This document shows positions 36,501 through 46,069 of a stretch of DNA of 53,499 nt, one piece after another. The notes under the pieces were generated by a model. That model was not told the origin of the DNA and searched no databases. It saw only the letters and a program-made list of their open reading frames with translations. Position 1 is the stretch's first letter; every line of letters begins with the position of its first letter. The stretch covers positions 1 to 53,499 of the forward strand of contig JAIQZR010000019.1 in assembly GCA_021777035.1 (NCBI GenBank), read 5' to 3'. A program made the position numbers and the translations under genes. This DNA comes from Candidatus Scalindua sp. Lineage in GTDB: Bacteria; Planctomycetota; Brocadiia; Brocadiales; Scalinduaceae.

Positions 36501-37910
36501 ATGAACGACACAAAATCAGTGAAAAGCGAGAAAAACCGGGATGGCATTAGTCCGGTAATTTTGGTGGTAGATGATGAAGAGACTATTAGATTTTGTTTAA
36601 AAGAAGCGCTGGAAGCGGAAAGATATAAAGTCTATACAGAAGAGAGTGGAGAGAATGCATTACGACTTTTGAAGAAGTTGGTCCCTGACCTGGTCATATT
36701 GGATTTAAAGTTGCCGGGAATTAATGGCCTGGATTTATTAAATGAAATAAAGCTGCATGATCCAAACATACTCGTAATTCTTTTAACTGGGCATTCTTCC
36801 ACAGATTCGGTAGTACGCGCAATGAAGGCAGGGGCTTTTGATTATCTTGAAAAACCATTTAAGATGGAACATATCAAGATAGTAGTTGACAAGGCACTAA
36901 ATACTCAATCGCTGATGAGAGAGGTATCGAGGCTAAGGGCAAAAACAAATATTGCAGATGATGCTAATATCATTGCTGCAAGTAAAGAAATGAAAGATAT
37001 CTTCGAACATGTAAAGATAATCGCACAGAGCCCATCAAGCACAGTATTAATACAGGGAGAGAGTGGAACCGGCAAAGAGTTGATAGCTAACTATGTCCAT
37101 ATGATGAGTGCAAGAAATAGGTACAGGTTTATGGAAGTTAATTGTGCCGCTTTGACAGAGAGTTTACTTGAATCAGAGTTGTTTGGTTATGAAAAAGGTT
37201 CTTTTACCGGCGCCTCTTCCACAGGGAAGGCCGGCCTGTTTGAGGCCGCACAGAGAGGCACCATGTTCCTTGATGAGATTGGAGAGATGAGTATATCCCT
37301 ACAGGCCAAACTGCTGAGAGTGTTACAGGAAAAGAAATTTAAGAGAGTAGGTGGGATAGATGATATATTTGTGGACGTAAGGATTATTGCGTCAACAAAT
37401 CGTGATCTTGAGGAGGAAGTAAAGAAAGGAAATTTCAGAAAGGATCTTTATTATCGTTTAAAGGTATTACCAGTATATTTATGTGCTTTGAGGGAGAGAA
37501 GAGATGACATCATTCCACTTGCAAAACACAACATTCATCTTTTTAATAAAGAGTTTAACAAGAACGTTAATGAAATCCCGCCAGAGATAGAAGCTCTTTT
37601 GAAAAACTATAATTGGCCTGGAAATGTAAGAGAGCTGAAAAATGTTATTGAGAGGGCAATACTTCTTTCAAACAATTCTACACTATCTGCAGAGCACCTG
37701 TTATTGGGTACTAAAGCACGCACTAATGACGAAGGGCAGGATAGTGAAAAAGATGAAGATGAGGAAAAATGTCTTTCTACAGTTGAGAAACTGCATATAG
37801 AGAAAATCCTCAAGGAAACATCCTGGCGCATGACCAAGACATCAAAGATTCTGGGTATAAACCGTACCACTTTATACAATAAGATAAAGCAGTATGGGCT
37901 TAAGCAGTAA
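36501..37910 (+). CDS. NtrC-family sigma-54-dependent response regulator
   Basis: The 469 residues have a receiver (D68 in L-V-I-L-D-L-K-L-P-G), an AAA+ domain with Walker A G-E-S-G-T-G-K-E (about 186-193) and the sigma-54 contact loop written GSFTGA (about 233-238) instead of GAFTGA, and a C-terminal Fis-type helix-turn-helix (about 430-469, R-M-T-K-T-S-K-I-L-G-I-N-R-T-T-L). It activates sigma-54 promoters by ATP hydrolysis. It could control some of those found here. Its own kinase is not adjacent, but an orphan HisKA protein follows. GAGGAT precedes the ATG. Confidence 0.95.
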   Translation: MNDTKSVKSEKNRDGISPVILVVDDEETIRFCLKEALEAERYKVYTEESGENALRLLKKLVPDLVILDLKLPGINGLDLLNEIKLHDPNILVILLTGHSSTDSVVRAMKAGAFDYLEKPFKMEHIKIVVDKALNTQSLMREVSRLRAKTNIADDANIIAASKEMKDIFEHVKIIAQSPSSTVLIQGESGTGKELIANYVHMMSARNRYRFMEVNCAALTESLLESELFGYEKGSFTGASSTGKAGLFEAAQRGTMFLDEIGEMSISLQAKLLRVLQEKKFKRVGGIDDIFVDVRIIASTNRDLEEEVKKGNFRKDLYYRLKVLPVYLCALRERRDDIIPLAKHNIHLFNKEFNKNVNEIPPEIEALLKNYNWPGNVRELKNVIERAILLSNNSTLSAEHLLLGTKARTNDEGQDSEKDEDEEKCLSTVEKLHIEKILKETSWRMTKTSKILGINRTTLYNKIKQYGLKQ

Positions 37911-37970
37911 GCGTGCCATGCACGGTAGTCAAGTTACCGGATGCCACAGGTAAAAATCAGAGCAGAGGAG

Positions 37971-38009
37971 TTAAGGATTTCCGGGTCTACCGACACCAGA
38001 AATTCTTAA
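37971..38009. repeat. Inverted repeat after the NtrC-type gene
   Basis: TTAAGGATTTC (37971-37981) and GAAATTCTTAA (37999-38009) form an 11-bp stem with one G-T wobble and a 17-base loop. There is no T-run. It may be a weak terminator or processing hairpin. Confidence 0.45.
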
Positions 38010-38061
38010 TTAGCGTATAACGAGCGGGTCTACCAGGATAAACAAGTAATTTAGATTAGCA

Positions 38062-38601
38062 ATGTACACAATGTCGCAAAGGAGATCTAATAAAGTGATC
38101 TATATAGACAAAGATAATGATTCATGTCAAAAAAAGCTGGGGCAGATCTTAGTTGAAGACGGCAAGGTTAAAGATGCTGATATTCAAAAGGCATTAAGTG
38201 TGCAAAAGAATTCTGAGCATCAACTTCTTGGCGCGATTCTGATGGCTGCAGATTTAATAACCAGAGAGGAGTTGTTCGCCGCATTGAACAAACAAATTGA
38301 GCTTTCAAAACATGAAAAAAAGTCCGGAACTGATATGAGTGACGATGAAAGAATAAGAATGATTATAAGCAAGAATAAGGGGACTGAACAGTTTAATGAC
38401 CTGCACGAGCTTATAGGTATTGTTACCCATAAAGTGAGGAATCCACTGGCGGGTATTTCTGCTGCTGTAGAAGTACTCAAAGGGAGAGTCGGGAATGATG
38501 ATTCTAATGAGGTGTTTTTTAAGATGATTTCTAAAGAAATTGATCGTCTGGGAAGCATAGTGAAGGATCTTTTTAAGGAATTTCAGGCAAATAAAAGATG
38601 A
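38062..38601 (+). CDS. MshEN-like repeats plus lone HisKA domain, no kinase ATPase
   Basis: Residues (from ATG 38062) 25-48 and 55-78 are two 24-residue repeats of the MshEN type (K-L-G-Q-I-L-V-E-D-G ... Q and L-L-G-A-I-L-M-A-A-D ... Q) with a 6-residue spacer, close to the c-di-GMP-binding arrangement of MshE. Residues about 112-175 form a HisKA-type helical pair with H123 in V-T-H-K-V-R-N-P-L-A-G; the usual Glu after His is Lys. There is no HATPase domain, and the next gene begins at once (ATGA), so none was lost by a frameshift. It may be a phosphotransfer or dimerisation protein. GTG 38095, ten bases after AAGGAG, may be the real start. Confidence 0.82.
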   Translation: MYTMSQRRSNKVIYIDKDNDSCQKKLGQILVEDGKVKDADIQKALSVQKNSEHQLLGAILMAADLITREELFAALNKQIELSKHEKKSGTDMSDDERIRMIISKNKGTEQFNDLHELIGIVTHKVRNPLAGISAAVEVLKGRVGNDDSNEVFFKMISKEIDRLGSIVKDLFKEFQANKR

Positions 38602-39359
38602 TAAAGAGATTAAAACAGAAAATTAATTCATTAATTGGAAACACCAGCGGGTTTAAGGGTATAATATTTATAAACCTCAGTATTCTGGTGTTGGTATTGT
38701 TACTGATGTTTATGCAGCAAAGCTGGATCAGTAAAGAACGGGACTCTCTTATATCAATGATAGACAAGCAAACTGTAGGCAAAAAGGTTAAAGAAGCCGT
38801 CACCCCGAAAGAGCCGGAAAAGTTGACAGATGAAACCGTTAATAAGAATAAGCAGAGTAATATTTTCTATAAATCGTCACAAGGAAGAAAGGTAACTAAA
38901 TTAAATATTAAGAATACAATAAAAGAAGCTGATATGTATTTTGATTATAGTCAGTACGATAAGGCATTAGTTGTATATGAAAGGATAATAGATTCAAGGA
39001 TTGCTTTTGACGATATTGATAGAATTTTCAACCGCTTAGCTGAAAGTTATTATAAATCAGGAGATTATGATAAGGCTTCGGGAGCATATAGAAGAGTGGT
39101 AAACCATTTCATAAACAGTTCCTATCGGCTAAGCGCTCAGCTAGGATTAGGTGAATGCTTGACCTTGACTGGTAATTACGATGAATCCCGTAGAATCTTA
39201 TATGCAATAGTCGGCCAGGAAGCCAGCTATAGAGAAGAAAAAGATAAAAATATAGCGATAGAAGCGTATTATAAGATTGCCGATAGTTATATTAAACAGG
39301 CAAGACAGCACTTGAAGAAAGAAGATCCACGTCAAAGGGTTGTCGCAAAAATGAATTGA
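38598..39359 (+). CDS. Membrane-anchored TPR protein
   Basis: The 253 residues have one hydrophobic helix (about 20-43), a charged linker and TPR-like helical repeats (about 105-235; Y-D-K-A-L-V-V-Y-E-R, Y-D-K-A-S-G-A-Y-R-R). The basic N-terminus and single helix suggest that the TPR part faces the periplasm. It overlaps the HisKA gene by four bases (ATGA), so the two are co-translated and may work together. No name can be given. Confidence 0.8.
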   Translation: MIKRLKQKINSLIGNTSGFKGIIFINLSILVLVLLLMFMQQSWISKERDSLISMIDKQTVGKKVKEAVTPKEPEKLTDETVNKNKQSNIFYKSSQGRKVTKLNIKNTIKEADMYFDYSQYDKALVVYERIIDSRIAFDDIDRIFNRLAESYYKSGDYDKASGAYRRVVNHFINSSYRLSAQLGLGECLTLTGNYDESRRILYAIVGQEASYREEKDKNIAIEAYYKIADSYIKQARQHLKKEDPRQRVVAKMN

Positions 39360-39582
39360 AGAGTGTACCTGCTTAGCTTGGCAATTCTCAAAAACAGATT
39401 GCTTGCCATTGCCATTTAGGCTCTGAACGTGCATCATTTTATCTTTATAATTCACTTGATAAGATAATCTTGCCAGGCAAAACAATCCGCAGGCGGTGTT
39501 GTCGTAACATTATCAGGTATACATCTTTAAGCTGTGGGGAAGAAATAAAGGTTTTGTTGCTGATAATCAAAGAGGTCTATTT

Positions 39583-41421
39583 ATGATATTTAAACTTAAG
39601 ACGATTATATATGTGTTAATGGTGTTTCCTTTTCTGATTGTTACGGAGGAACACATAAACGCAAATGAACAAGGAAGCGCAAACGCAGAGTTATTGAATA
39701 TCTCCATAGATGAGTGTAAAGATATGGTAGCTGATGAGGAGAGGATATTAGATGGTTTAAAGAATCTGTTGGAATTAAAGCAGAAAGAAGCCTTGCTTGA
39801 CGATGATACTGCCGTAGAACCAATTACCAGGAATGAGAACTTATCCATAAACAGAAAAAATGGTAATTATGGGATAGTCTTATATTCAATTAAAGCTGAT
39901 TTAGTATCAATTCATGAGATCCTGCAAGCATTAGTCTCTGAGAGCGGAAAGAAGAAGGTTGTAATTGATGAAGATATCGATAAAGATCAATTATCTTCGA
40001 TTATTTCTATTAATATGGACAATGCTCCTTTTGCGGACATAATCGATGTGATCCTGGGCGCAAAAGGGTTTGAAACAATTGTAAGTGACGGCTTAGTATT
40101 CGTTACATTACCTGCAAAATTGAATATGCCTTCCTATGGTTATTATCGGGAAAAGGCAATACAGACATATCAAAAGGCAATGATAAAATATCCGGATTAT
40201 AAGGAAATAGCGAAAGCATATTATGAATTGGGAAACTTTTACCTTGCATTGAATCTTCCAACAATAGCATTACAGGAGTACAAGACTATCATAACAGATT
40301 ATCCAGACCATTCACTGGCAAAAGAGTCTATGTTCAATGTAGGAAAGTGCTTTGAACTGCTGGATGATCTGGAAAATGCAAAGGAGAGTTATTTAAATTA
40401 TGTAAAGAGCTATCCCCAGACATCTAATGTGGACGACACCTATCTTATTATAGGTGATTTATTGGAAAAACAAAAAAACCATGTTATGGCGATAGAAATT
40501 TATAATTATATAATTTCAGAATATCGTGATAGAGATACAGCCATGTTTGCATTTATGAGGCTGGGAAATACCTACATTAATGCAGGGAACTATTCCTCGG
40601 CATTACAAACATTCTTGAATATGAAGAAGGAATACTCGACTAAGGATCATCAATCCAAACCATCTGAAAACATCTCTTTAGAACACAAGTCAGAAAATAT
40701 TCCATCAACATTCCAATCAGACCGGGTGGAGAATACTACACCAGGACATGACCGTTTAATCTTGCCTGATAAATTACATTATGAATTAGAATATCAAATA
40801 GGTTATTGCTACTACTTATTAGACCAATACAGTAAAGCAATTAAGACACTGAGCGATGTTGTCTTTTACGAAAAGAGCAGTGATATATTGGATAAATTTT
40901 ATTATAAACTGGCAGATTGTTTCTTTGAATCTGGAGATTTCTTAACAGCATTTCAATTATACAAAAGTGCATTGGCAGAGTATCCCAACAGCAACTTCTC
41001 TGCACACGGTATTCTATATAGCGGAAAATCATTACGCCAGATGAAGATGTTGGATAACGCAGTAGAAATACTCAACTATGGTTTAAGTCAACATCATAAT
41101 GGTTTATATGCAGAAAAAATCAAATTTGAAATTGGATTATGCTATCTTGATGATGAAAATAACAAAAGGGCTTTTGATATATTTCAAGAAATTACCAAAA
41201 GTAACAAGTATAACGATTTGATAATTGAATCTTACATTTATATGGGTATTTGTTTGAAGCAGGACAAACAGTTTGAGAAGGCAATAAAATACTTCAAAGA
41301 GACTTTTAACGAAGAAATGACAGAGAAACAGAGGAATTGGGTTTCCCGATTAGCTGGTGATTGCTTTATCGAGCTTGGCTTACTTGAGAATGCGGTTAAG
41401 GCTTACCAGCAAGATATATAG
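39583..41421 (+). CDS. Exported protein with secretin-like STN domain and TPR repeats
   Basis: The 612 residues start with a signal peptide (about 1-27). Residues about 95-178 resemble an STN domain as found at the N-terminus of secretins and TonB-dependent receptors (V-S-I-H-E-I-L-Q-A-L-V-S-E-S-G-K and D-N-A-P-F-A-D-I-I-D-V-I-L). The rest (about 185-610) is a long series of TPR repeats. An STN domain without a secretin barrel suggests a periplasmic adaptor. Family and partners are unknown. The ribosome-binding site is only AAGAGG. Confidence 0.82.
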   Translation: MIFKLKTIIYVLMVFPFLIVTEEHINANEQGSANAELLNISIDECKDMVADEERILDGLKNLLELKQKEALLDDDTAVEPITRNENLSINRKNGNYGIVLYSIKADLVSIHEILQALVSESGKKKVVIDEDIDKDQLSSIISINMDNAPFADIIDVILGAKGFETIVSDGLVFVTLPAKLNMPSYGYYREKAIQTYQKAMIKYPDYKEIAKAYYELGNFYLALNLPTIALQEYKTIITDYPDHSLAKESMFNVGKCFELLDDLENAKESYLNYVKSYPQTSNVDDTYLIIGDLLEKQKNHVMAIEIYNYIISEYRDRDTAMFAFMRLGNTYINAGNYSSALQTFLNMKKEYSTKDHQSKPSENISLEHKSENIPSTFQSDRVENTTPGHDRLILPDKLHYELEYQIGYCYYLLDQYSKAIKTLSDVVFYEKSSDILDKFYYKLADCFFESGDFLTAFQLYKSALAEYPNSNFSAHGILYSGKSLRQMKMLDNAVEILNYGLSQHHNGLYAEKIKFEIGLCYLDDENNKRAFDIFQEITKSNKYNDLIIESYIYMGICLKQDKQFEKAIKYFKETFNEEMTEKQRNWVSRLAGDCFIELGLLENAVKAYQQDI

Positions 41422-41823
41422 TAACAATGCCGCCTGCCAGTCACAAATCAAAGGAAGAGACAAAAAAGATTTTCTTGAGTCTGTCACGTATTTTGTGTAA
41501 ACCTCAGATTATGTTTCACGCAATATATATTACACTATCCTTTTCTCTTGCCCACATACACACCTGAAGCCCCCCCCTAATCCAATCACATTGCACTAAA
41601 GAAGTCTGATAGACTGTGTTAATAATATACAAAAAGTACAATAAACAGACAGAAGCACTCATACAAGATTTACCATCTTGATTATTCCTGCAAAACAATT
41701 TTAATTTTCAATCTTTATTTATGTACTCTCTTTTTATCTCAACTACAAAACCGTATGTCAGCTTAGGAAAGCTCAGCACCAATCTTATATTTAGATTTCT
41801 AATACATGAATGTTTGATGGCCA
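41422..41823. other. Non-coding stretch with a C8 run
   Basis: I see no supported gene. A run of eight C (41570-41577) lies in a C-rich patch, unlike the A/G-rich coding strand nearby. It is a possible slippage site but is far from any start codon. Confidence 0.45.
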
Positions 41824-41839
41824 TGGCATTTCATTTGCT
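41824..41839 (+). promoter_or_regulatory. Sigma-54 (-24/-12) promoter of the TPR-FlrB-FlrC operon
   Basis: TGGCATTTCATTTGCT has TGGCA and TTGCT at exact spacing. The predicted start is near 41850, about 74 bases before the TPR gene at 41924. Confidence 0.72.
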
Positions 41840-41923
41840 TTAATCATTACCAGTTGAGTGCATTACCAAAACAATGGTTAATTTTTTCAGTTCTTTGCGC
41901 TTGTACAGATAAGCGGCAACGTT

Positions 41924-42691
41924 ATGGAATTTACAATGGGTATGTATAAACGAATCATGATCTTAATTATCGTTGGCATGTTAAGTCTCTGTGTCCTGAA
42001 TGATGCAATAAGCAGTGAGAAGAATTCAGGCGACAGTGATTCTAGTGGAGATGAAATGGAAGAGATGCTCGAAACATTAGAAAAAGAGAGAAGGATCCTG
42101 AGAGAGTTAAAATCAAGACTCCGGGACACTGCCCAGTTACCAGGTGATACGGCGAAAAACATGACCGGTGAGGCCATAAAAACACAGAAAGAAAAAGCCG
42201 TCAAGAAGGCAAGTAAAAGTGTGGCCACAAACGTAAAAAAGGAAATAGAAAACAAGGAAAAAGCAGTAAAAGAAGAGGATAGATTTCCACCTTATATAGA
42301 AAAAAAAGTGGCAAAGGTGATAATTACTCCGGAACCTGAAGACGAAAAAATAGTAAAAATCAAAGAGGCTGTTAAGAATGGAGAAGAGATAGTACATCCT
42401 TTTGAACTTGCAGAAAGTTTATACAAATTGGGTGGATACAATTCAGCTTTGGATCTTTATAAATTGATCAATAAGAACTCTCTTGAGAAAGACAAGAAAG
42501 CGTGGATAACTTATCAAATTGCAAATTGCTACAGAAAACAGAGATTATTTGATGATGCAGTAAAAGTTTACAGAAAAATGCTTAATGAATTTGAAGGTAC
42601 TTATTGGGCTAAGCAGGCGCAATGGTACATTCAGGACATACAGTGGCGTACCAAGGCAGAAGGTATACTGGAAAAGGTCATAAAAGGATGA
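41924..42691 (+). CDS. Exported coiled-coil/TPR protein upstream of the FlrB-like kinase
   Basis: The 255 residues have a signal peptide (about 6-30), a long charged helical segment (about 40-130, rich in K and E) and a short TPR region (about 155-250) with A-E-S-L-Y-K-L-G-G-Y-N-S-A-L-D-L-Y and D-A-V-K-V-Y-R-K-M. There is no clear ribosome-binding site, and ATG 41936 or 41942 could be the start. Its stop overlaps the kinase start (ATGA). It may sense or scaffold something in the periplasm linked to flagellar assembly. Confidence 0.78.
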   Translation: MEFTMGMYKRIMILIIVGMLSLCVLNDAISSEKNSGDSDSSGDEMEEMLETLEKERRILRELKSRLRDTAQLPGDTAKNMTGEAIKTQKEKAVKKASKSVATNVKKEIENKEKAVKEEDRFPPYIEKKVAKVIITPEPEDEKIVKIKEAVKNGEEIVHPFELAESLYKLGGYNSALDLYKLINKNSLEKDKKAWITYQIANCYRKQRLFDDAVKVYRKMLNEFEGTYWAKQAQWYIQDIQWRTKAEGILEKVIKG

Positions 42692-43998
42692 AAAATTTAC
42701 AATCTTACAAAGAAAAAATTAAGCAATTCAATAATATTAAAGAACTGTTGACCATATTTGACAGTTTTAATAATTACGCGCAAAAGCTTGAAAACTCCTA
42801 TGAGCAGTTACTAAATAGAGTTAAAGAGATTGATCAGAAAATGGCTTATACAAATGAATGCCTTAATAAGAAGGTACATGAGCTTGATAATTTGACACGA
42901 TTCCTAAACAGTGTGCTAGGGAGTATGCATAGTAGTGTGGTTGCTGTGGATACTGAGGGTAAGATAGTAACGTTTAATAATCTTGCAGGGAAGACCCTGG
43001 GTGTAGATTCGGAGACAGTATTAGGAAAAGATATTAGAACTGTTCTGGGTAGTATAGGAGGATTTGTTGATCTGCTATTGGAAGCGTTATCAAAAAGAAA
43101 AAATGTAAAGAATATGGAAAGAATAATTGAGATAGATGACAGAGAAATCAAACATATCGAAAGTAGTATTTCAGTTTTAAAGGATGAAAACGGAACAATT
43201 ACCGGTGCAGTAGAGATCTTTCATGACTTATCGGAAATATGTGAATTGAAGGGGCGTTTAAATAGTGCAAACGATCTTATATCTGTCGGAACCATGGCTG
43301 CAAGTATTGCTCATGAGATAAGAAATCCGTTAAACGGTATAGAAGGTTTTGCATGTCTGCTTGAACGCGACCTTGAAGGTGACAGTCTCAGGCTTGTTAA
43401 GCATATTATCAAGGGGACAAAGAACATAAACAAAATAGTAACCGATTTATTGTTTGTCGCTCGTCCGATCAAACTGAACATGAGAAGATACGAACTGTCA
43501 AAAATAATTGACAAGGCACTGCTTTTTGCTTATCAGGAATTGGGGCAGAAAGGTAGTCGGGACATTCAGGTAGTAAATGATTATGATAATTGCGATGATT
43601 TTGTTTTGTGTGATCCTGATAGATTACAGCAGGCATTTCTCAATATTATGCTCAATGCTATCCAGTCAATGCCAAGGGGTGGTCAGATTAAAATATTTAC
43701 AAAAAAGAACAATAACCACAATATACCTAAGATACAAATCGGTTTTGTTGACACGGGAAATGGTATTAATGACAGCACTATTGAAAAGATTTTTGAACCA
43801 TTCTTTACTACAAAGGATGATGGAACGGGATTAGGGCTGGCAATAGTCCGTAAAATTATTGAACTTCATGAGGGAAGTATAAATATTGTCAGTGAATTTA
43901 AGAAAGGTACAGAAATTATAGTGAATTTGCCAGCCGATCAATATACAACTTTGAGTGCATCCAGAGAAACGAGTTTTTTGAACAAGGTAATGGCCTGA
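42688..43998 (+). CDS. FlrB/AtoS-like sensor histidine kinase
   Basis: ATG 42688 is used because it overlaps the previous stop (ATGA); an in-frame GTG-type extension to 42622 lies inside the upstream gene. The 436 residues are soluble: an N-terminal coiled coil (about 5-75), a PAS domain (about 80-190, S-S-V-V-A-V-D-T-E-G-K-I-V-T-F-N-N), HisKA with H209 in I-A-H-E-I-R-N-P-L-N-G, and HATPase with N-box N-I-M-L-N-A-I-Q-S-M-P and G-T-G-L-G-L-A-I. It is next to a sigma-54 activator, as with FlrB-FlrC, FleS-FleR and AtoS-AtoC, so it probably phosphorylates the product at 44013. Confidence 0.92.
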   Translation: MKNLQSYKEKIKQFNNIKELLTIFDSFNNYAQKLENSYEQLLNRVKEIDQKMAYTNECLNKKVHELDNLTRFLNSVLGSMHSSVVAVDTEGKIVTFNNLAGKTLGVDSETVLGKDIRTVLGSIGGFVDLLLEALSKRKNVKNMERIIEIDDREIKHIESSISVLKDENGTITGAVEIFHDLSEICELKGRLNSANDLISVGTMAASIAHEIRNPLNGIEGFACLLERDLEGDSLRLVKHIIKGTKNINKIVTDLLFVARPIKLNMRRYELSKIIDKALLFAYQELGQKGSRDIQVVNDYDNCDDFVLCDPDRLQQAFLNIMLNAIQSMPRGGQIKIFTKKNNNHNIPKIQIGFVDTGNGINDSTIEKIFEPFFTTKDDGTGLGLAIVRKIIELHEGSINIVSEFKKGTEIIVNLPADQYTTLSASRETSFLNKVMA

Positions 43999-44012
43999 AT
44001 GGAGGGGTTGAA

Positions 44013-45434
44013 ATGAGCATCGAAAGAATACTGGTAGTGGATGATGACGAACTGAGCAGAGGGTATTTGAGCGAGGCATTACAAAGAAACGGCTACTCAG
44101 TTGATAACGCGCAGGACGGGCAGGAAGCCGTCAGTATGACTGACGGACAGAACTATGATATGATATTCCTCGACATGAGGATGCCGGGAATGAGTGGACT
44201 CAGGGTATTAGAAAAGGTCAAGAAAACTTCGAAGGAGACTACGGTTGTAATTATGACGGCTTATGGCAGTATTGAGTCTGCTGTTGAAGCAATGCAGAAA
44301 GGCGCGTACGATTATATCATAAAACCATTTTCACTTGACGATATTGAGTCGCTTCTTAAAAGAGTCCAAGAACGCCAGAAGTTGATTGATGAAAATAAAT
44401 ACTGGAGATCACAACTGAATAATAATGGGGAAGGTGAACTTGTTATTGACAAGCACTCTGTGATGAATGAAGTTTACAAAAATGTAAAAAGAATTGCACA
44501 GAGTAAGGCCAGTGTCTTGATACAGGGGGAAAGTGGCACAGGAAAAGAACTTGTCGCTCACTCTATTTATCTAAACAGTCAGAGAAAATCAAAACCGTTT
44601 ATCAAGGTTAACTGTGCCGCGCTTTCCGAAAACTTGTTAGAGAGCGAGTTGTTTGGGCATGAGAAAGGCGCATTTACCGGTGCGGACATAAAGAGAACGG
44701 GACGCTTTGAACTTGCTCATGGCGGTACCTTACTGCTGGATGAAATCAGTGAAGTCTCCCCGAAGATTCAGGCAAAACTGCTGAGGGTACTGGAACAGGA
44801 AGAATTTGAAAGGGTTGGAGGCTCTAAGACGCTTAAAATCGATGTAAGGATTATCGCTACTACAAATAGAGATATACTTCAGGAAATTGAGAAGAACAAC
44901 TTCAGGCAGGATCTATATTTCAGGCTTAACGTAATTCCTGTAATCGTGCCTCCTTTAAGGGAGAGAAAAGAGGACATACCTGTTTTAGCCGAGTATTTCT
45001 TAAGTAAATATAAAGCCGGGATAGAAACCTCTTTGAAAAGCATAAGTAAAGAGGCAAAGAGTGTACTGTCTCAATATAGCTGGCCCGGAAATGTCAGGGA
45101 AATAAGAAATCTCATACACAGGTGTACCGTTATGATTGACGCCGACGTTTTACTGCCAGAGCATTTTGAAAATATGTTAAATGTAAAGAAACCGGTAAAG
45201 AATAATGGAGTGTCTGTTGGACAGACAATAGAGGATGTCGAAAGAGAGCTTATAATCAAGACACTGGAAAATACTGGAGGCAACAAAACCAGGGCCGCTG
45301 AAATACTGGACGTCACCGCTCGCACATTAAGAAACAAACTCAATAGATATAAAGACTTACAGTCTGATTATAATCTGGATGATGATATTGATAATGAAAG
45401 TAATATTGAAGTAGAAAGTTTTTCCCAGTTGTAG
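44013..45434 (+). CDS. FlrC-like sigma-54-dependent response regulator of flagellar genes
   Basis: The 473 residues have a receiver (D54 in I-F-L-D-M-R-M-P-G-M-S-G), an AAA+ domain with Walker A G-E-S-G-T-G-K-E and a standard GAFTGA loop, and a Fis-type helix-turn-helix (about 405-445, N-K-T-R-A-A-E-I-L-D-V-T-A-R-T-L). GGAGGGG precedes the ATG, 14 bases after the kinase stop. It lies directly before flgB, whose upstream region has a sigma-54 promoter, so it very likely switches on flgB-flgC-fliE and fliF onward, like FlrC/FleR. Confidence 0.94.
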   Translation: MSIERILVVDDDELSRGYLSEALQRNGYSVDNAQDGQEAVSMTDGQNYDMIFLDMRMPGMSGLRVLEKVKKTSKETTVVIMTAYGSIESAVEAMQKGAYDYIIKPFSLDDIESLLKRVQERQKLIDENKYWRSQLNNNGEGELVIDKHSVMNEVYKNVKRIAQSKASVLIQGESGTGKELVAHSIYLNSQRKSKPFIKVNCAALSENLLESELFGHEKGAFTGADIKRTGRFELAHGGTLLLDEISEVSPKIQAKLLRVLEQEEFERVGGSKTLKIDVRIIATTNRDILQEIEKNNFRQDLYFRLNVIPVIVPPLRERKEDIPVLAEYFLSKYKAGIETSLKSISKEAKSVLSQYSWPGNVREIRNLIHRCTVMIDADVLLPEHFENMLNVKKPVKNNGVSVGQTIEDVERELIIKTLENTGGNKTRAAEILDVTARTLRNKLNRYKDLQSDYNLDDDIDNESNIEVESFSQL

Positions 45435-45571
45435 TCAATTTTTTCCTTTTTTGTAGAAATAATGAAATAATGTTCATTTTTTTATCTCAAACTTTTTTTT
45501 ATGAGACTATTGAGTGAATAATACACGCAACTTAAGTAATTGTTTCGTAAACAGAGGGTTGAAGCCTGGCG

Positions 45572-45587
45572 TGGTATACGTTTTGCT
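45572..45587 (+). promoter_or_regulatory. Sigma-54 (-24/-12) promoter of flgB-flgC-fliE
   Basis: TGGTATACGTTTTGCT has GG and TTGCT at exact spacing. The predicted start is near 45598, about 43 bases before flgB. Confidence 0.72.
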
Positions 45588-45640
45588 AATTACTTTTGAT
45601 AGAGAACAGATGTATAAATGCATATTGGAGGAGACGAAAA

Positions 45641-45997
45641 ATGAAAATGGATAATAACGTTGTACTTCTCTCAAAATTACTGGATTTAACACAAACAAAG
45701 AATAAGGTACTTGCCAATAATATTGCTAATGCAAACACACCGGGATTCAAAAAATTTGATGTTACGTTTCATAATGAGTTACAAAAGGCGGTTGAAAGCA
45801 AGAATATCGGTAAGATTAAACAGTTACAGGAGAAAATAGCCATATCCAGTGAAAAGAGCTCAAGAAAGGATGGAAACAATGTTGATCTGGACAAAGAACT
45901 GGTAAGTTTTTATCGAACGTCTGACAGACATAATATCTATCTTGAAATTTTATCCAAGAAGTTCAAGGGTATGCTTGCTGCGATTAACGGAAGATAG
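45641..45997 (+). CDS. flgB: Flagellar basal-body rod protein FlgB
   Basis: ATG 45641 follows GGAGG at good spacing; upstream in-frame codons lie in the leader. The 118-residue protein has the rod-family N-terminal motif N-I-A-N-A-N-T-P-G-F-K-K-F-D-V. FlgB is part of the proximal rod. It is slightly shorter than usual. It opens the structural operon flgB-flgC-fliE. Confidence 0.95.
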   Translation: MKMDNNVVLLSKLLDLTQTKNKVLANNIANANTPGFKKFDVTFHNELQKAVESKNIGKIKQLQEKIAISSEKSSRKDGNNVDLDKELVSFYRTSDRHNIYLEILSKKFKGMLAAINGR

Positions 45998-46069
45998 AAT
46001 CGTGATATTTTCCTGGTCGGTTTTGATACCACTGTATTTTTAATTTTAGTAACGGAAAGGAGAGAACAT

